From an uncultured Collinsella sp. (lineage in GTDB: Bacteria > Actinomycetota > Coriobacteriia > Coriobacteriales > Coriobacteriaceae), in contig UQWV01000001.1 of NCBI GenBank assembly GCA_900544845.1, forward strand, positions 1-64,000: a DNA stretch of 64,000 nt. The letters run 5' to 3'. Shown piece by piece: positions 16,156 to 23,714 of this stretch. Under the pieces are notes generated by a model that did not search any database, was not told the DNA's origin, and worked only from the letters and a program-made list of their open reading frames with translations. The stretch's first letter is position 1, and every line of letters starts with the position of its first letter. The translations under genes and the position numbers were made by a program.

Positions 16156-18501
16156 ATGGAAACGCTTGAACGCAACGAGTGGGCAGACGTTGCCCAACTA
16201 GTCGAGATCACGAGCGATGCTGTCATCATCTGCGAACTCGACGGAACCATTCTGCATGTGAATAATCGCTTACTTGGCTTGATGTGCGAGGAACGCGCCG
16301 ATGTCATCGGTGGAGACGTTAAAGACGTCCTGTACTCGTCCGCTTTTGAACGTGCGACGGAACATCGTCTGCCATTTGAAACTGATGGCTCAGAGAACGA
16401 ACTGATGCTCAAGCTGAGTGATGGCTCTTTTATCCCCGTCTTGGTTCGCGCGGGCTCCGTAACGCCTCCACGCATCTTTGGGCGCCGCGCACCACGTGTC
16501 CTAGTGGCGCTCCATAGCATCGAAGAACAGTATTCGCACGACCGTCAGCTCAAGCGTGCGTTATCGGAGCTTAGAGTGGCGAACAAGCGTCTCTCTGGCA
16601 CGCTCTCGGTCATTATGAGCACTGTGGGCTCCGATGAGTTACCCAGCCTGCTTGATACTGTTTTGAACCAGCTTGTAGGAACACTCGATGCTTCGGGTGC
16701 CGCTATCTATTTTTCTGAGAGCGGCGGTTTTAAGCTGCGCGGTGTTTCCAAGGAGCTGTACGACAGCTACCTGCCCGAGTTCTTGCCGTATGGCGCTGGT
16801 ATTCCGACGTATGTTCTTCGGGAGTCGCGTGCCTGTCGCTTGTCGATTCAACAGGACCTTGAGGGCGATAGGGCCGCCTCCGGTATGTTCATGGACCTGG
16901 ACAATCGTTCTAAGCACCTATTGCGCGTGCAGGATATGCCTCCGTATCGCAGCGAGATCTGTCTTCCCGTTTTTTACGGTACGCAGATCCTTGGCGTGCT
17001 GGAAGTTGGTTGGAAACGCCCTCAGGCACCGCTCGCCTATGACGTTAATGTGCTCGAGGTCATTTGCGATTACCTATCTATCCAGCTGGTCGGCATGGCA
17101 TCGAGTCTTCGCTCCCGTCGCACGGCCGAGCTTGGCCGCTCGCTCAATGTCTTGCGTGATGAGTTGTTTACCTTTCTAGACGATTCCGCCGCGGCTACCC
17201 AGGCGGTATCGTCCGAGATCTGCAATATGCTCAACTGCCATTTTTGTCCTGTTGAGTATGACGCCAGTCTGGACTCCTACGTCATAGATTTTGAAGGCGG
17301 CAGTCGCGTTGCTTTGCCGGACGATCCCGAGAAGCTTTTCTTTTCCACGACGGCGCCGGCGGCACGTCTGGGGGCTGGCCCTGATGGCTTTGAGGCATCT
17401 GCTTTGGGCGGCACGAGTGCCGAGGACCTTAAACACGTCCGTATAACTCGCGTTGACGAATCGATGCCTATGGGAGGCTGGCTTAGGGCGCATGGTCTGC
17501 CTTGTCAAGGTCTCTACGTCGACTCCGGCATCGAGGCGGGGCGTCCGCGCTCTGAGGGTGATGGCAAGCACAGTAACGACGCGATTGTTCTTGCTTCTGT
17601 TGCGAAGAGCCCGACTACGCGCGCGCTGCTGCTTCGTGATGGTAGCCAAGAGCCGATTGATGATCTTGAATATGACTACTTGGTGCACTTGGCGCATGAC
17701 TTTGAACTGATCTACGAAGGCGAATCTCAAAAGCGCGAGGAGCGCCATATCGCTCAGACCCTTCAGATCGGCATGAGAAATTCCCTAGGGGATGTTCCGG
17801 GTATCGCAACCGATTCGGTGTACCTGTCGGCCACGAACTCGGCGTTGGTCGGCGGCGATTTCTATACGCTCATCCGTCTTCCCGACGACTGCGCCGTCAT
17901 GATTCTGGGTGATGTGTCTGGCAAAGGCATTGAGGCCGCATCGATGTCCGCGCTCGTCAAGACGGCCCTGACGGCATATGCCTGGGAGGGCGCTGGACCG
18001 GTCCGCATGGCACGCTCCCTTAACAGCATGCTCATGGGCTTTTCGAGGGTCGAGACGTTCGTGACGGCCTTTATCGCCAAGATTGACCTTAAAGCCGGAC
18101 GCGCAACGTATTGTTCGGCGGGCCATCCTCCGACCATGGTCATCAGGCCAGAGTCGATGCCGCTGGGTGGCGGCGAGGCTCGTGGGGGAGAGGTCGAGCT
18201 GCTTGGATGCCAATCGGGTGTAATCGGCGCCTTTGAGAGCATGGTGTACGAGACAGGCGTGTTTACGTTCGCCCCCGGCGACATACTCTTCATGTATACG
18301 GATGGAACGATTGAGGCCCGCGACCGCACCGGAGCGTTCTTTGGCGAGCAGCGCTTGCGCGACCTTCTGCTTTCTGTTTCGGGGGAGGGCGTGTCGGGCA
18401 TTTGCGGCAAGGTCTTGGGCGAGCTTGACCGATTTACCGAATCGGCGCTGGACGATGACATTGCATTGGTGTCCCTTGAGTTTTTACGGGGTCGTTCATA
18501 G
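16156..18501 (+). CDS. PAS/GAF-domain PP2C-type serine phosphatase (RsbU/RsbP-like)
   Basis: Cytoplasmic sensor phosphatase of 781 residues. A PAS domain covers about 15-125 (ELDGTILHVNNRLLGL). A GAF-like domain covers about 150-320. A second less clear sensory region follows, and the C-terminal 240 residues are a SpoIIE/PP2C phosphatase with the metal-binding GDVSGKG, GGDFY, TDGTIEARD and DDDIAL motifs. Family role: dephosphorylates a phospho-STAS antagonist in a partner-switching pathway. The ATG at 16156 has GGTGGGG about 6 nt upstream; a GTG at 16144 would add four residues. It lies 78 nt before the STAS-kinase fusion gene, its probable substrate. What the PAS and GAF domains sense is unknown. 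Confidence 0.87.
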   Translation: METLERNEWADVAQLVEITSDAVIICELDGTILHVNNRLLGLMCEERADVIGGDVKDVLYSSAFERATEHRLPFETDGSENELMLKLSDGSFIPVLVRAGSVTPPRIFGRRAPRVLVALHSIEEQYSHDRQLKRALSELRVANKRLSGTLSVIMSTVGSDELPSLLDTVLNQLVGTLDASGAAIYFSESGGFKLRGVSKELYDSYLPEFLPYGAGIPTYVLRESRACRLSIQQDLEGDRAASGMFMDLDNRSKHLLRVQDMPPYRSEICLPVFYGTQILGVLEVGWKRPQAPLAYDVNVLEVICDYLSIQLVGMASSLRSRRTAELGRSLNVLRDELFTFLDDSAAATQAVSSEICNMLNCHFCPVEYDASLDSYVIDFEGGSRVALPDDPEKLFFSTTAPAARLGAGPDGFEASALGGTSAEDLKHVRITRVDESMPMGGWLRAHGLPCQGLYVDSGIEAGRPRSEGDGKHSNDAIVLASVAKSPTTRALLLRDGSQEPIDDLEYDYLVHLAHDFELIYEGESQKREERHIAQTLQIGMRNSLGDVPGIATDSVYLSATNSALVGGDFYTLIRLPDDCAVMILGDVSGKGIEAASMSALVKTALTAYAWEGAGPVRMARSLNSMLMGFSRVETFVTAFIAKIDLKAGRATYCSAGHPPTMVIRPESMPLGGGEARGGEVELLGCQSGVIGAFESMVYETGVFTFAPGDILFMYTDGTIEARDRTGAFFGEQRLRDLLLSVSGEGVSGICGKVLGELDRFTESALDDDIALVSLEFLRGRS

Positions 18502-18579
18502 ACGACGCTGGGCGGGCTGAATCCGTACGGTTGGGGAAACGAATGCATCGAGTGGGCTTTTTTGGGGAACCATGGTCGT

Positions 18580-19326
18580 ATGAATGAGTGGAATGACATA
18601 GCGGTTTTGACGCCACCAGGCGATATCGACATCGCCACGGTGCCTGCGCTGCGTCGGCGGTTGGATGCTTTGATTGGCCGCGGCGTGCGTCGTGTCGTCA
18701 TCAACTGTCAGGCTGTTGGCTTTATCGATTCGACGGGCTTGGCATTCCTGCTTACGCGCGCTCGTGAGCTCATGAGGCGAGAAGGCCTGCTTTCGCTCGT
18801 CAATGCATCAGGTGAAGTTGTTCGCTTTTTGGAGATTGCTCGTCTTGTCGATATCCTTCATGTCGCGGGGCCGGCACGGGAGTCTATTCCCGCTATTCCG
18901 GTGGGGGAGCTGCCTCGCTGGAGTAAGAGCGTCGAGGTCCGTCAGGGTATCGAGAATCTTCCATACTATCGACATCGCATCGCCGAACTCCTTGAATCGC
19001 TTCCGTTGCGCCGTGACGAGCGCTACGATGTCGCATTGGCGTCGGGAGAGGCGCTGGGTAATGCCTATGACCATGCGGGCGGTATCGGGTGCGTCCTGAC
19101 GGTTCAGGCCTATGGCGATCGCGTTGTGGTTGAGGTGCTTGATCGAGGTGCCGGCTATTCTATCGATGAAACGAGCGAGCCGGTTGCATCCGAGGAGCGC
19201 GGCCGTGGCATCAAGCTTATGCGTATGCTCGTCGATAACGTGGAGGTTGCTCGTCGTACGGACGGCGCCGGCACGCGCGTGCAGATGGTGAAACTGTTTA
19301 GCGGAGCGCTGGAATCGTGTGCCTAG
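18580..19326 (+). CDS. Fused STAS antagonist and HATPase_c anti-sigma-type kinase
   Basis: A 248-residue protein joining two parts that are usually separate. Residues 1-105 are a STAS domain with the phosphorylatable site FIDSTG (Ser51). Residues about 120-245 are a GHKL ATPase of the RsbW/SpoIIAB type with N-box EALGNAYDHA (Asn161), G1 box DRGAG (188-192) and G2 box GRGIKL (208-213). It is thus antagonist plus kinase in one chain, placed directly after the PP2C phosphatase. Start choice is uncertain: ATG 18580 has only GGGGA at 11-12 nt; a TTG at 18562 adds six residues. No sigma factor is adjacent, so the controlled target is unknown. Confidence 0.83.
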   Translation: MNEWNDIAVLTPPGDIDIATVPALRRRLDALIGRGVRRVVINCQAVGFIDSTGLAFLLTRARELMRREGLLSLVNASGEVVRFLEIARLVDILHVAGPARESIPAIPVGELPRWSKSVEVRQGIENLPYYRHRIAELLESLPLRRDERYDVALASGEALGNAYDHAGGIGCVLTVQAYGDRVVVEVLDRGAGYSIDETSEPVASEERGRGIKLMRMLVDNVEVARRTDGAGTRVQMVKLFSGALESCA

Positions 19327-19371
19327 CCAATCGCTTTAGCGCGTTTAGCTACTAAGAACATGCGGCAGACA

Positions 19372-19419
19372 AGTTTTTTGAAAAAAGTACTTGCGTCTTT
19401 TGGACAACTCGCGTAAATT
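19372..19419 (+). promoter_or_regulatory. Promoter of the first tRNA-Gly
   Basis: AGTTTTTTGAAAAAAGT (19372-19388), 2-nt gap, TTGCGT (19391-19396), 17-bp spacer, TAAATT (19414-19419). Same layout as the tRNA-Leu promoter. Confidence 0.75.
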
Positions 19420-19431
19420 AATAACCCGCAA

Positions 19432-19507
19432 GCGGACATGGCTCAGTTGGTAGAGCACAACCTTGCCAAGGTTGGGGTCGCGGGTTCGAGCCCCGTTGTC
19501 CGCTCCA
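19432..19507 (+). tRNA. tRNA-Gly (GCC), copy 1
   Basis: 76 nt with encoded CCA. Acceptor GCGGACA/TGTCCGC, anticodon arm CAACC-TTGCCAA-GGTTG with anticodon GCC. Identical to the copies at 19657 and 21786. Confidence 0.96.
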
Positions 19508-19517
19508 TTGCATTTCC

Positions 19518-19540
19518 GGACCGTTTAGGCGGTCCTTTTT
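19518..19540 (+). terminator. Short terminator-like hairpin between tRNA-Gly 1 and tRNA-Cys
   Basis: GGACCG/CGGTCC stem and TTTTT, ending one base before tRNA-Cys. As tRNA-Cys has no promoter of its own that I can see, this must allow readthrough or serve in processing. Confidence 0.55.
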
Positions 19541-19541
19541 C

Positions 19542-19615
19542 GGCGAAGTGGCCAAGTGGTAAGGCAGAGGCCTGCAAAGCCTTTACCCCCGGTTCGAATC
19601 CGGGCTTCGCCTCCA
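19542..19615 (+). tRNA. tRNA-Cys (GCA)
   Basis: 74 nt with encoded CCA. Acceptor GGCGAAG/CTTCGCC, anticodon loop CTGCAAA with anticodon GCA, T-loop GGTTCGAATCC. Confidence 0.96.
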
Positions 19616-19625
19616 GGCAACATCC

Positions 19626-19650
19626 GGGCGCTCCGGCGCCCGTTTTGTTT
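19626..19650 (+). terminator. Terminator-like hairpin after tRNA-Cys
   Basis: GGGCGC-TCCG-GCGCCC followed by GTTTTGTTT. Confidence 0.65.
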
Positions 19651-19656
19651 ACATAT

Positions 19657-19732
19657 GCGGACATGGCTCAGTTGGTAGAGCACAACCTTGCCAAGGTTGG
19701 GGTCGCGGGTTCGAGCCCCGTTGTCCGCTCCA
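19657..19732 (+). tRNA. tRNA-Gly (GCC), copy 2
   Basis: 76 nt, identical to copy 1 including CCA. It follows tRNA-Cys by 41 nt and has no AT-palindrome promoter, so it is probably co-transcribed with copy 1 and tRNA-Cys. Confidence 0.96.
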
Positions 19733-19740
19733 AACGCAAC

Positions 19741-19770
19741 AGCCCGACTACTACGGTAGCCGGGCTTTTT
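19741..19770 (+). terminator. Terminator of the Gly-Cys-Gly tRNA cluster
   Basis: AGCCCG/CGGGCT and CTAC/GTAG stem (one internal mismatch) with loop TACG, then TTTT. Confidence 0.75.
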
Positions 19771-19910
19771 CGTACCCATCGCATGGGCTCGAACCCGAGA
19801 GGGGGCGAGGGTTTTGGGGCATGGCTGCGGCGTTGTTTGTCGCGAATGTTCGCTTTGGGCGTATCATCGTGGGCATCTCGCATAACCTCGTTGCAAGGGA
19901 GATACGCCCC

Positions 19911-21644
19911 ATGGCTACAGAAAAGTCTTCTTCGCGCTCATGGATGTCCGATGCCGCGATCTATCAGATTTACCCGCGCTCGTTTAAGGATTCGACTGGT
20001 TCGGGTCTGGGCGATATCGCGGGCATTACCCAGCAGATGGACTATCTTGAGCGGCTGGGCATCGAGGCCATCTGGCTGAGCCCGTTTTACCCATCGCCTC
20101 TTGTCGATGGCGGCTATGATGTGGCGGACTACTGCGATGTCGACCCACGTCTCGGCTCGCTTGACGACTTCGATGATATGATCGCTGCGGCTCACGCGCG
20201 CGGCATCAAGGTTATCGTCGACATCGTGCCCAACCATTCATCCAACCAGCACCCCTGGTTCAAAGCCGCTCTTGCCGCCGGCCCCGGATCGCCCGAGCGC
20301 GCCCGTTATATCTTCCGCGATGGTCGCGGCGAGCACGGCGAGCTGCCTCCCACCAATTGGAATGCCAACTTTGGCGGCCCCGCCTGGACGCGTGTTGCGG
20401 ACGGTCAGTGGTATCTGCACATGTTTACGCCCGAGCAGCCGGACTTTGACTGGTCATGCCCTGAGGTTCACGCGTTCTTTTGCGACGTCCTGGCGTTTTG
20501 GAGCGATCGAGGCGTCGATGGCTTTCGCATTGATGTGGCGCAAGGTCTCGCCAAGGATCTCGACCGCGATGACCTCGACCGGTGGCATCTCGCCGAGGGC
20601 GATGACATGGTTGACGACGGCACCCATCCGCTGTGGGACCGCAACGAGGTCCACGAGATCTATCGCGAGTGGCGCCGCGTGTTCGACCGCTACGATCCGC
20701 CCCGCAGCGCCGTTGCCGAGGCGTGGGTGCTGCCCGAGCGCCAGTATCTCTACGCGCGTCCCAGCGAGCTTGGCCAGACATTCAACTTTGAGTTTGCCAA
20801 GGCCACTTGGACCTATGATGACATGCACGCTGCAATCGAGGAAGGCTTGAAGGCAGCCATCGAATCCGATTCCGCCTCGACCTGGGTACTCTCCAACCAC
20901 GACGTGCCGCGCGTGGCGACGCGCTATGCCCTGCCGCAGATCAAGGCGACGCGCTACCACCAGATTGCGCTCGACTGGCTCTTACGCGACGGGTCGTCTT
21001 ATGACGAGGACCGTGAACTCGGTGAGCGCCGCGCGCGGGCGGCCCTTTTGCTTGAACTGGCGCTTCCGGGCTCGGCATACGTGTATCAGGGTGAGGAGCT
21101 CGGCCTTTTTGAGGTGGCTGATATCCCGTGGGCTGCACTCGAAGATCCCAGTGCAACCAATACGCACGGACCGAAGCGCGAGAAGGGGCGCGACGGCTGT
21201 CGTGTGCCCCTGCCGTGGGTAGCGGCGGACGATCCCGCGCAGGGCGGATCGTTTGGGTTTTCGCCGGCGGACGCCGATGCGGCGCCCCATCTGCCGCAGC
21301 CTGCATGGTTTTCCGATTACGCTGTCGATAGGGAAGAAGCGGACCCGACATCGATGCTTGTGCTCTATCGTGACGCCCTCTGGCTGCGGCGCAAGCTGCG
21401 CGGGTGCGCCAACGATCTTGCGTGGCTCGATCTTGACGGGCGCACCGGTCTTGCGGATGGTGCCGAGGGCGCCGAGGGCGGCGTCATCGCCTATCGCCGC
21501 GACAACGGCTGGGCGTGTGTGACGAACTTCGGCGCAGCACCCGTGGAGCTGCCGGCGGGCAGGGTCCTGCTCACCTCATCACCGCTTGCAGACGGCAGGC
21601 TCGCGCAGGACAGCTCTGCCTGGATCATGCTCGGTGAGATGTAG
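19911..21644 (+). CDS. GH13 alpha-glucosidase (oligo-1,6-glucosidase type)
   Basis: Cytoplasmic glycoside hydrolase of family 13, 577 residues, cleaving alpha-glucosidic bonds of maltose- or isomaltose-type oligosaccharides. It opens with DAAIYQIYPRSFKDS. Catalytic residues are visible: nucleophile Asp in GFRIDVAQG, acid/base Glu in AVAEAW, and transition-state Asp in LSNHDVPR. No signal peptide. The chosen ATG is preceded by AAGGGAGA; the upstream in-frame extension from 19821 overlaps the tRNA terminator region and is unlikely. It lies as a single gene between tRNA-Gly copies 2 and 3. Exact linkage preference cannot be read. Confidence 0.88.
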   Translation: MATEKSSSRSWMSDAAIYQIYPRSFKDSTGSGLGDIAGITQQMDYLERLGIEAIWLSPFYPSPLVDGGYDVADYCDVDPRLGSLDDFDDMIAAAHARGIKVIVDIVPNHSSNQHPWFKAALAAGPGSPERARYIFRDGRGEHGELPPTNWNANFGGPAWTRVADGQWYLHMFTPEQPDFDWSCPEVHAFFCDVLAFWSDRGVDGFRIDVAQGLAKDLDRDDLDRWHLAEGDDMVDDGTHPLWDRNEVHEIYREWRRVFDRYDPPRSAVAEAWVLPERQYLYARPSELGQTFNFEFAKATWTYDDMHAAIEEGLKAAIESDSASTWVLSNHDVPRVATRYALPQIKATRYHQIALDWLLRDGSSYDEDRELGERRARAALLLELALPGSAYVYQGEELGLFEVADIPWAALEDPSATNTHGPKREKGRDGCRVPLPWVAADDPAQGGSFGFSPADADAAPHLPQPAWFSDYAVDREEADPTSMLVLYRDALWLRRKLRGCANDLAWLDLDGRTGLADGAEGAEGGVIAYRRDNGWACVTNFGAAPVELPAGRVLLTSSPLADGRLAQDSSAWIMLGEM

Positions 21645-21726
21645 GGGTCTCTTGCGGCGAGATTGCGTTTGCCCGCGCCTTCCGTGGTGGCTGATGTCTT
21701 CGCGAGGTTCGCGAGGGCGTTGCAAA

Positions 21727-21773
21727 ACTTTTTAAAAAAAGTTCTTGCATAGGATGCGGGCATCACGTAAGAT
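21727..21773 (+). promoter_or_regulatory. Promoter of tRNA-Gly copy 3
   Basis: ACTTTTTAAAAAAAGT (21727-21742), 2-nt gap, TTGCAT (21745-21750), 17-bp spacer, TAAGAT (21768-21773). Third instance of the stable-RNA promoter layout. Confidence 0.75.
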
Positions 21774-21785
21774 TAATCCTCGTAA

Positions 21786-21861
21786 GCGGACATGGCTCAG
21801 TTGGTAGAGCACAACCTTGCCAAGGTTGGGGTCGCGGGTTCGAGCCCCGTTGTCCGCTCCA
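21786..21861 (+). tRNA. tRNA-Gly (GCC), copy 3
   Basis: 76 nt, identical to copies 1 and 2 with encoded CCA; followed after 3 nt by tRNA-Val. Confidence 0.96.
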
Positions 21862-21864
21862 TTT

Positions 21865-21939
21865 GGGCGTTTAGCTCAGGGGGAGAGCGCTTCCCTGACA
21901 CGGAAGAGGTCAGAAGTTCAAATCTTCTAACGCCCACCA
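21865..21939 (+). tRNA. tRNA-Val (GAC)
   Basis: 75 nt with encoded CCA. Acceptor GGGCGTT/AACGCCC, anticodon arm CTTCC-CTGACAC-GGAAG with anticodon GAC. Confidence 0.95.
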
Positions 21940-21947
21940 AATGTTCG

Positions 21948-21979
21948 CAGCCCAGAGGCTATGTCCTCTGGGCTGTTTT
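21948..21979 (+). terminator. Terminator after tRNA-Val
   Basis: Perfect 11-bp stem CAGCCCAGAGG/CCTCTGGGCTG with 6-nt loop, then TTTTGTTTT. Confidence 0.85.
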
Positions 21980-22087
21980 GTTTTATGTCGCCAAATGGGT
22001 CGCCAAATCGCCGGCAAAAGGTACCTCGATTCATGAAAGAGCGGTCCTGAGCGTCTGTTTAGCCTTGTCATCTCAATCGAGTGGGGG

Positions 22088-22726
22088 TTGACCGTTTTGA
22101 ACATAACCGTGCACCTCGTTGATGTTTCTGCGATCGATCCCGGCGTGACCGTTGATATGGCATCAATCGCGGGACGCTATGCCTTACGTGCCTCCAATGA
22201 GGATCTCCCAATTGCGTCTCGGAGGGAAGCCGCAGGCGTGGGTCTGCTGCTTCGTGACGCCCTGGGTGTCTTCGACGACACCCGGCTTGCGCGTTCTGCT
22301 TTCGGCAAGATCGAGCTTGCGGATGGGGAGGCACCCTCTATTTCCATTTCACATGGCGGAAGCGTGGCCGTCCTCGCTGTTTCCGATGTTGCTCGGTCGG
22401 TCGGAGGACCTATTGGCGTGGATATCGAGGCGATCGATGAGATTGCTCCCGTTGCGGTTGGGCGTATGGTGAACGACGACGAGCGCGCGTGGATTAACGC
22501 TGCTCCCAATTTGCAAGAACGCAATCTTCGCATGAGTCAGACGTGGACGCGCATCGAGGCCATCCTCAAGGCTGAAGGCGTCGGGTTTTCGATTGACCCT
22601 CGCAAAGATGGCATGCCCGGCGGATGGAATACTTCGTCGGTGACATACGGTCGCTGCGTCATCTCTTGTGCGGCACGCTCTAAGCCTCGTATCGTCGTCA
22701 AGGAGCATGCCTTTCGGGTAGCATAG
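22088..22726 (+). CDS. 4'-phosphopantetheinyl transferase superfamily protein
   Basis: Would attach the phosphopantetheine arm of CoA to the serine of a carrier protein. The protein has 212 residues. The family motifs appear in order: SISHGGSVAVLAVS (about 86-99), GVDIE with metal-binding Asp112/Glu114, and WTRIEAILKAEG (153-164). In the last, the usual Lys before the Glu is Ile (WTxKEA becomes WTRIEA), while Glu157 and Lys161 are kept. The start is uncertain; TTG 22088 and TTG 22097 are both possible behind GAGTGGGGG. It precedes a TetR gene and is about 2.8 kb upstream of an acyl-carrier-protein gene, its plausible substrate. Confidence 0.75.
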   Translation: MTVLNITVHLVDVSAIDPGVTVDMASIAGRYALRASNEDLPIASRREAAGVGLLLRDALGVFDDTRLARSAFGKIELADGEAPSISISHGGSVAVLAVSDVARSVGGPIGVDIEAIDEIAPVAVGRMVNDDERAWINAAPNLQERNLRMSQTWTRIEAILKAEGVGFSIDPRKDGMPGGWNTSSVTYGRCVISCAARSKPRIVVKEHAFRVA

Positions 22727-22754
22727 GAGCCAATCGTCAATAGGGGAGGCCGCC

Positions 22755-23372
22755 ATGTCACTGAACGCTCAAAACGATATTGCTTCACGGATCGAGGATG
22801 CCGTCTTTGAACTTATGGCGACAACTCCGGTGCAGTCGATTAAGGTGGCCGAGGTACTTCGCCTTGCCCATACATCCAAATCGACGTTCTATCGCTGTTA
22901 TCGCTCCGTCGATGATGTGGTTAAACGTTTTGAAGATGAGCTGCTCCAGAATATGCAGGACATCAATGATGTTGCGCTGGAGGCTCGTTTTGGCGATGCG
23001 CAGCTGGACCCTACGCCCACGATGATCAAGCGCATGGAGATCCTCAAGGCTAATCGCTCGAAAGTTTTGGCACTTAACAGCGATAACGGCGATCCGGTGT
23101 TTGCTCACAAGGCAACGATCTTTATGCATGACTATTTTCGCAATCGGCTTCGCTCGACATTTTCCGATGAAACGGACCTTGACCTGTATCTAGCCTTTGC
23201 GCTTGCGGGTCACCATAACCTCATTCAGTATTGGCTCGAGGCCCGGCCCGACCTTGAGGCGCGCACCGTTGCTGCCGCCCTCAATCGCATGTTCTACGCA
23301 CCACTCTTTGTCGACGATGCATCGCGTCATTGGCACCCACGTATTCCCGATTTTGAAAGGCCGGTCGCGTGA
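22755..23372 (+). CDS. TetR-family transcriptional regulator
   Basis: 205 residues. The N-terminal helix-turn-helix (about 10-55) has the TetR pattern SIKVAEVLRLAHTSKSTFYRCYRSVDDV. The C-terminal half is an all-helical ligand domain without a recognisable specificity. GGGGAGG lies 6 nt before the ATG. It follows the phosphopantetheinyl transferase gene by 28 nt and precedes the thiolase cluster after a strong terminator, so it may control either unit. The ligand, perhaps an acyl-CoA or the imported substrate, is a guess. Confidence 0.85.
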   Translation: MSLNAQNDIASRIEDAVFELMATTPVQSIKVAEVLRLAHTSKSTFYRCYRSVDDVVKRFEDELLQNMQDINDVALEARFGDAQLDPTPTMIKRMEILKANRSKVLALNSDNGDPVFAHKATIFMHDYFRNRLRSTFSDETDLDLYLAFALAGHHNLIQYWLEARPDLEARTVAAALNRMFYAPLFVDDASRHWHPRIPDFERPVA

Positions 23373-23478
23373 GCGGTCGATATTTGGGGATAAACGGTTG
23401 TATTCAGGGCGAGTTTTAGATATCTCTGATCATTAGCTCAAATAATACGATTCCGTTTATCTGCTATTTGGAACGCCT

Positions 23479-23517
23479 AGCCCCGATGTGTCCCATATGA
23501 TGGGACACATCGGGGCT
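23479..23517. terminator. Perfect 17-bp hairpin after the TetR gene
   Basis: AGCCCCGATGTGTCCCA (23479-23495) and its exact complement (23501-23517) with a 5-nt loop, followed by ATTTGTC. The 341-bp gap 23373-23714 holds this hairpin, a second one (23610-23641) and probably the promoter of the thiolase operon. Confidence 0.7.
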
Positions 23518-23609
23518 ATTTGTCTCACGTGTCACGTTTAACCCCTCATAAACTAAAGCTACGTTCAAAAGAACCACTGCAGTAGTTCAACGTGTGACGG
23601 CACAGAAAA

Positions 23610-23641
23610 GCCGCGAGCGCTCTCTCACCTTCGCTCGCGGC
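23610..23641. other. Inverted repeat in the leader of the thiolase gene
   Basis: GCCGCGAGCG (23610-23619) and CGCTCGCGGC (23632-23641) pair perfectly around 12 nt, 73 nt before the start codon. No T tract follows. Could be a leader structure. Confidence 0.4.
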
Positions 23642-23714
23642 CGGACTGCGCCATCACTCCGTACACCTTCACATGATTAGGATGTGATATTCAGTGGTTA
23701 CGCTCGGAAAGAAC

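Noticed and set aside
19438..20079. A 213-codon open frame spanning three tRNA genes
   Set aside because: It reads through tRNA-Gly, tRNA-Cys and tRNA-Gly, giving internally repeated peptide sequence; not a protein gene.
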